This document shows positions 60,972-64,000 of a DNA stretch of 64,000 nucleotides, in pieces (within the stretch, counting starts at the first letter, position 1; each line of letters opens with the position of its first letter). The stretch comes from Porphyrobacter sp. IPPAS B-1204 (GTDB lineage Bacteria > Pseudomonadota > Alphaproteobacteria > Sphingomonadales > Sphingomonadaceae): positions 620,001 to 684,000 of the forward strand of contig RHGM01000003.1 of NCBI GenBank assembly GCA_003724185.1, written 5' to 3'. Both the position numbers and the translations under genes were made by a program. The notes under the pieces were generated by a model. That model was given only the letters and a program-made list of their open reading frames with translations. It did not search any database and was not told the DNA's origin.

Positions 60972-62381
60972 TCAGGGGCGGATCGGGCCCCAGGCGGGGT
61001 CTGAGGCATCGACCGGGGTCGGCAGGCGGCGTTCGTTCTGGCCGGTCAGATCGACCTGCCAGATACCCGAACGGCCTGTGTTCTGTTCGGTGCGGAAGAA
61101 CTGGATGATGCGGCCATTGGGCGCCCAGGTCGGCGCCTCGTCCTGCCAGCCGCGGGTCAGCACGCGCATGTTGCCGCCGGAGGTGTTCATCACCGCGACG
61201 TTGAAATCGCCTGCGATCCGCGTGAAGGCGATCTGGTCACCGCGCGGGCTCCATTCGGGCGTGGCGCAGCGCCCGCCAAAGAAGCTGATGCGCTTCTGGT
61301 TCTTGCCATCGGCGTCCATCACATAACACTGCTGGCTGCCTGAACGGTCGCTTTCAAACACGATCTTGGTGCCATCGGGCGAGTAGCTTCCGCCCACGTC
61401 GATGCCGGGATTATCGGTCAGCTTGACGCTCGCCCCGCCGGTGGCCGGCACGCGGTAGATGTCGGTATTGCCCGCGACCGCCATCGAATAAAGAATGTGC
61501 TTGCCATCGGGCGACCAGCGCGGGGCGATGGTGGGATTGCGGTTTTCGGTCACCAGCGTCTGCTTGCCGCTGCCGATGTCATAGACATAGATGCGCGGAT
61601 TGCCGTCGACGTAGCTGAGATAGAGGATCTTCGAATAGTCGGGCGAATAACGCGGGGTAAGCGCGGTGGCGCTGCCCAGCGTCAGAAAGCGGTGGTTCGC
61701 CCCATCGCTGTCCATCACCGCAAGGCGCTTCACGCGGCGGTCCTTGGGGCCGGTTTCGGCGATATAGGCGATACGGCTGTCAAAGAACGGGCTTTCGCCG
61801 GTCAGGCGGCTGAAAATGAGGTCGCTGCACTTGTGCGCCGCCCGCCGCCAGTCCCCCGGCGCGACGACCCAGCCTTCGCGCACCAGCTCGTTCTGGAGCG
61901 CCACGTCATAGAGATAGCAGCCCACGACCAGCCGCCCATCGTCCCGCGCGCGGACATAGCCGTGGACCAGCATCTCGGCGCTGCGCCCGCTCCACGTGCT
62001 GAAAGACGGCGATGTGATCTGGGGGAAGGTCGGCTGCGGCAGGCTGTCGGGGCCGACCGGCTTGAACAGCCCGTTGTTGCGCAGGTTGGCGGTGATGACC
62101 CGTGCCACTTCACGCCCCAGCGCGGCGGTGCCAGCCTCGTTGGCGGGGGTGGCACGGTCACGGTCGGTGGCGAAGGCGGGGATGGCGATGCCGATGTCCT
62201 GCCATGCGCTTTCGTCGGTGACGGTGAACGAGATGCCTTCTTCGGCCTGCGCCTGCGAGGCTTCGGTGGCGGCACGCTCAACCGGACCATCCTCACCGAT
62301 CGGCGCTCCCAGATCCTGCGCAGTGGCTGCGGCGGGCCATGCAACGGTGAACAACAGGGCTGCAAGCAAAGCGGGCTTCAT
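60972..62381 (-). CDS. tolB: Tol-Pal system protein TolB
   Basis: This is a 469-residue periplasmic protein with a signal peptide (LLAALLFTVAWPAAATAQ), an N-terminal alpha/beta domain and a C-terminal beta-propeller. The propeller repeats are visible as ALTPRYSPDYSKILYLSY, TIAPRWSPDGKHILYSM and GVDVGGSYSPDGTKIVFESD-like units. It links TolA, Pal and porins. ATG 62381 overlaps the tolA stop (ATGA). Confidence 0.97.
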   Translation of the reverse strand: MKPALLAALLFTVAWPAAATAQDLGAPIGEDGPVERAATEASQAQAEEGISFTVTDESAWQDIGIAIPAFATDRDRATPANEAGTAALGREVARVITANLRNNGLFKPVGPDSLPQPTFPQITSPSFSTWSGRSAEMLVHGYVRARDDGRLVVGCYLYDVALQNELVREGWVVAPGDWRRAAHKCSDLIFSRLTGESPFFDSRIAYIAETGPKDRRVKRLAVMDSDGANHRFLTLGSATALTPRYSPDYSKILYLSYVDGNPRIYVYDIGSGKQTLVTENRNPTIAPRWSPDGKHILYSMAVAGNTDIYRVPATGGASVKLTDNPGIDVGGSYSPDGTKIVFESDRSGSQQCYVMDADGKNQKRISFFGGRCATPEWSPRGDQIAFTRIAGDFNVAVMNTSGGNMRVLTRGWQDEAPTWAPNGRIIQFFRTEQNTGRSGIWQVDLTGQNERRLPTPVDASDPAWGPIRP

Positions 62382-63202
62382 CGTGATGTATTCCTATCGA
62401 AACGGGCGCCCCGGACAGTCTTCCAGGCCTCGTAGTATTCTTCAGGCAGTTTGAACGGCGCGGCAAGCTGCACCGCACGGATAGCGTTTTCGGCATGGCG
62501 GGCAGCCTGGGCGCGGTTTGAATCGTTCACGCCGCTCTGGCTGCGCACCCTGGGGCGGCCCTTCAGGCTGCCATCGGGGTTGAGGTCGAAATCGACCAGG
62601 GTCACCAGCTGATCAACATCCAGCCCTTGCGGCGCGGTCCAGTGGGGTTTCACCTGCCGGGCGAGCGCCTGCCCGATAGACGCCTTGGCCGCAGCGCCGA
62701 TCTGCGTTGCAGGCGCGCGGGTTTCGGTTGTGGTGGTCGAACTGCCCTTGCCTTCAAGGAAATCGTCGCCGATCCGGCTCCCCCCGCCTGCCTTGGGCGC
62801 TGCCTTGGCTGCTGTGGTCGCGGGCTTCGCCGGAGTGCGATCCGGGCGCGAGCGGTCGCGGGTCGGCGTGGGCTGCTGCGGGGCGGTGCGGGCTGCGGGC
62901 TTCGGCTTTGTCTGGGTCGGGGTGGGACGGGCCGCAGGTTCGGGCTTCACCTCTTGAGGCGCAGGCGCAGGTTCGTCCGACAGCGTCGGCGCAATCGCGG
63001 CGCGGCTTTCGGACACGATTTCCGGCGCGGCAGCCTCCAGCCCCACCTCTGTCGCAAGGCTCACCGTCATGCGTTCAGGAAAGACCGACACCTCGCTGCG
63101 CACCGTCTGCATCAGCAGCACAGCCACCACCGCACCGTGCAGCACGACGGCGGCGGCAAAGCCGACCTTTTCGTCATTGCGGAACGTGCGATCTGCCATC
63201 AT
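62378..63202 (-). CDS. tolA: Tol-Pal system protein TolA
   Basis: This is a 274-residue protein from ATG 63202 (ATG 63199 adjacent). One N-terminal helix (VGFAAAVVLHGAVVAVLLM), a long Pro/Ala/Lys-rich middle (residues 60-165) and a C-terminal TonB-like domain (residues 190-274: VTLVDFDLNPDGSLKGRPRV). It transmits proton-motive energy from TolQR to the outer membrane. It follows tolR by nine bases. Confidence 0.93.
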   Translation of the reverse strand: MMADRTFRNDEKVGFAAAVVLHGAVVAVLLMQTVRSEVSVFPERMTVSLATEVGLEAAAPEIVSESRAAIAPTLSDEPAPAPQEVKPEPAARPTPTQTKPKPAARTAPQQPTPTRDRSRPDRTPAKPATTAAKAAPKAGGGSRIGDDFLEGKGSSTTTTETRAPATQIGAAAKASIGQALARQVKPHWTAPQGLDVDQLVTLVDFDLNPDGSLKGRPRVRSQSGVNDSNRAQAARHAENAIRAVQLAAPFKLPEEYYEAWKTVRGARFDRNTSR

Positions 63203-63211
63203 CCCTCCGGA

Positions 63212-63649
63212 CTATGGAGCCGAAACTGAACCATCGGTGACCAGCGAGATCGAGGTAAAGCCCGCCCGGCCCAACTCGCCCATAACCTGCATCACTCTGC
63301 CGTAATCAAGGCTGCGATCACCGCGCAGCACGATCAGCGGTTGTTCGCCGCCGCGATCCAGCGCTTCGAGCGCGGCGGGCAGCCCGCCTGATGGCACGGC
63401 TGTCTCCTCGATATAGATCACGCCTGCGCGGTCGATGGAGATGGTGATCTGGTCGGGCGCCTCCTCGACCGGAGCGGCGCGGCTTTCGGGAAGGTCTATC
63501 GGCACGCCCACGGCGGGCAGGGTCACCGTCACCATGAAGATGATCAGCAGCACCAGCATCACATCCACCAGCGGCGTGACGTTGATCTCGGACATCGCGG
63601 CACGGCGGCTGCGCTTGCTCCGGCGGCGCGAGGATAGCCCCATTCCCAT
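63212..63649 (-). CDS. tolR: Tol-Pal system protein TolR
   Basis: This is a 145-residue ExbD/TolR protein. The essential membrane Asp is in INVTPLVDVMLVLLIIFMV, followed by a periplasmic domain with ITISIDRAGVIYIE and QPLIVLRGDRSLDYGRV. ATG 63649 overlaps the tolQ stop by one base. Together with TolQ it forms the proton channel that drives TolA. Confidence 0.97.
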   Translation of the reverse strand: MGMGLSSRRRSKRSRRAAMSEINVTPLVDVMLVLLIIFMVTVTLPAVGVPIDLPESRAAPVEEAPDQITISIDRAGVIYIEETAVPSGGLPAALEALDRGGEQPLIVLRGDRSLDYGRVMQVMGELGRAGFTSISLVTDGSVSAP

Positions 63650-64000
63650 CAGGCGCGGTCCAATTCGCGGCTGAGGCCCGCGTGGAGCTTGTCGGCGAAA
63701 CGCTGCAGGCCTGCCTCGTACCGATCAACCGCTCCGCCGAAACGGTTGTACGCGATGACAGCGGGGATCGCCGCGAACAGGCCGATGGCGGTGGCGAACA
63801 GCGCCTCGGCGATGCCGGGGGCGACCACGGTCAGGCTGGCGCTCTGCTGCGCGCCGATCTGGAAGAAGGAGTTCATGATCCCCCACACCGTGCCGAACAG
63901 TCCGACAAACGGAGCGACCGATCCGACCGTGGCGAGGAAGTTCAGCCGTCCGGCCAGCTCGTCCGCTTCCTCGGCGATCTGGCTGTCCATCGCAGCGGCG
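63649..64000 (-). CDS. tolQ: Tol-Pal system protein TolQ, C-terminal part
   Basis: Only the last 117 codons are in the window; the gene continues beyond the right edge. Two helices remain: [24 protein letters not shown] and [24 protein letters not shown], both typical for TolQ/ExbB. The stop overlaps the tolR start (TGATG). Confidence 0.96.
   Translation of the reverse strand, partial: AAAMDSQIAEEADELAGRLNFLATVGSVAPFVGLFGTVWGIMNSFFQIGAQQSASLTVVAPGIAEALFATAIGLFAAIPAVIAYNRFGGAVDRYEAGLQRFADKLHAGLSRELDRA

Noticed and set aside
1..64000. CRISPR arrays, rRNA operon, integrase or prophage genes
   Set aside because: No direct repeats with regular spacers, no ribosomal RNA sequence and no integrase or phage structural gene were seen anywhere in the window.

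Overview
This window is high-GC DNA, roughly 65% by eye, with dense overlapping operons. The gene set fits an alphaproteobacterium of the order Sphingomonadales, most likely Erythrobacteraceae (Erythrobacter/Porphyrobacter type). The main pointers are an EcfG-type ECF sigma factor, an HWE-family PAS histidine kinase, three Crp/Fnr-type regulators, a UrcA-family protein, a DUF6894 protein, a GGAAC-N17-GTT promoter and an IF-3 gene whose best start is AUA. This placement comes from gene content only. No 16S rRNA is present and nothing was searched.

Layout. 0-5 kb: a partial secreted Pro/Ala-rich protein, an ECF sigma factor convergent with a Ser/Thr kinase-TPR gene, and a double-domain Inh-type protease inhibitor coupled to a lipoprotein. 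5-9.3 kb: a PRC-barrel protein, then a tight minus-strand cluster of Mn catalase, ZIP transporter, SDR, MscS channel and SemiSWEET. 9.7-13.5 kb: a glycosyltransferase/UDP-galactopyranose mutase fusion translationally coupled to a family-5-like glycoside hydrolase. 13.5-27 kb: a stress and signalling block with three Crp-type regulators, an HWE kinase and receiver, hemerythrin, a cation/proton antiporter with otsB-otsA (trehalose), a DUF4142 lipoprotein, an EcfG-like sigma factor, a helical lipoprotein and a GlsB-type membrane protein.

27-42 kb: an AI-2E family transporter, two tandem CNNM/HlyC-CorC proteins, a PadR operon divergent from an MFS pump, a DesKR plus ABC-2 exporter operon beside a BAAT-like hydrolase, an Hsp70 homologue, a sterol-desaturase-family enzyme and a membrane AraC regulator. 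42-51 kb: UrcA, a DUF3617-like fragment, an SH3 protein, tRNA-Ser(GGA), a cyclophilin, Rel/Spo, a two-gene repeat-protein unit, hemF, pdeM and infC. 51-56.5 kb: four tandem DUF547 paralogues, three of which share a conserved upstream block. 56.5-60.4 kb: a DASS transporter, an atypical SDR, a rhomboid protease, a DnaJ protein and a small EcfG-promoter gene. 60.4-64 kb: the Tol-Pal operon, running off the right edge inside tolQ.

Two cross-cutting points. Five otherwise well-conserved genes carry single-base frame breaks, two of them in G8 or C8 runs; sequencing or assembly error is the first explanation, phase variation or real decay the alternative. The best candidates for new biology are the DUF547 array with its shared upstream element, the GT-UGM-GH operon, and an orphan hairpin/terminator region near 18.5 kb. 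Much of the 5-29 kb block looks like a general-stress regulon, but only one clear EcfG promoter could be found by eye, at 60.2 kb.
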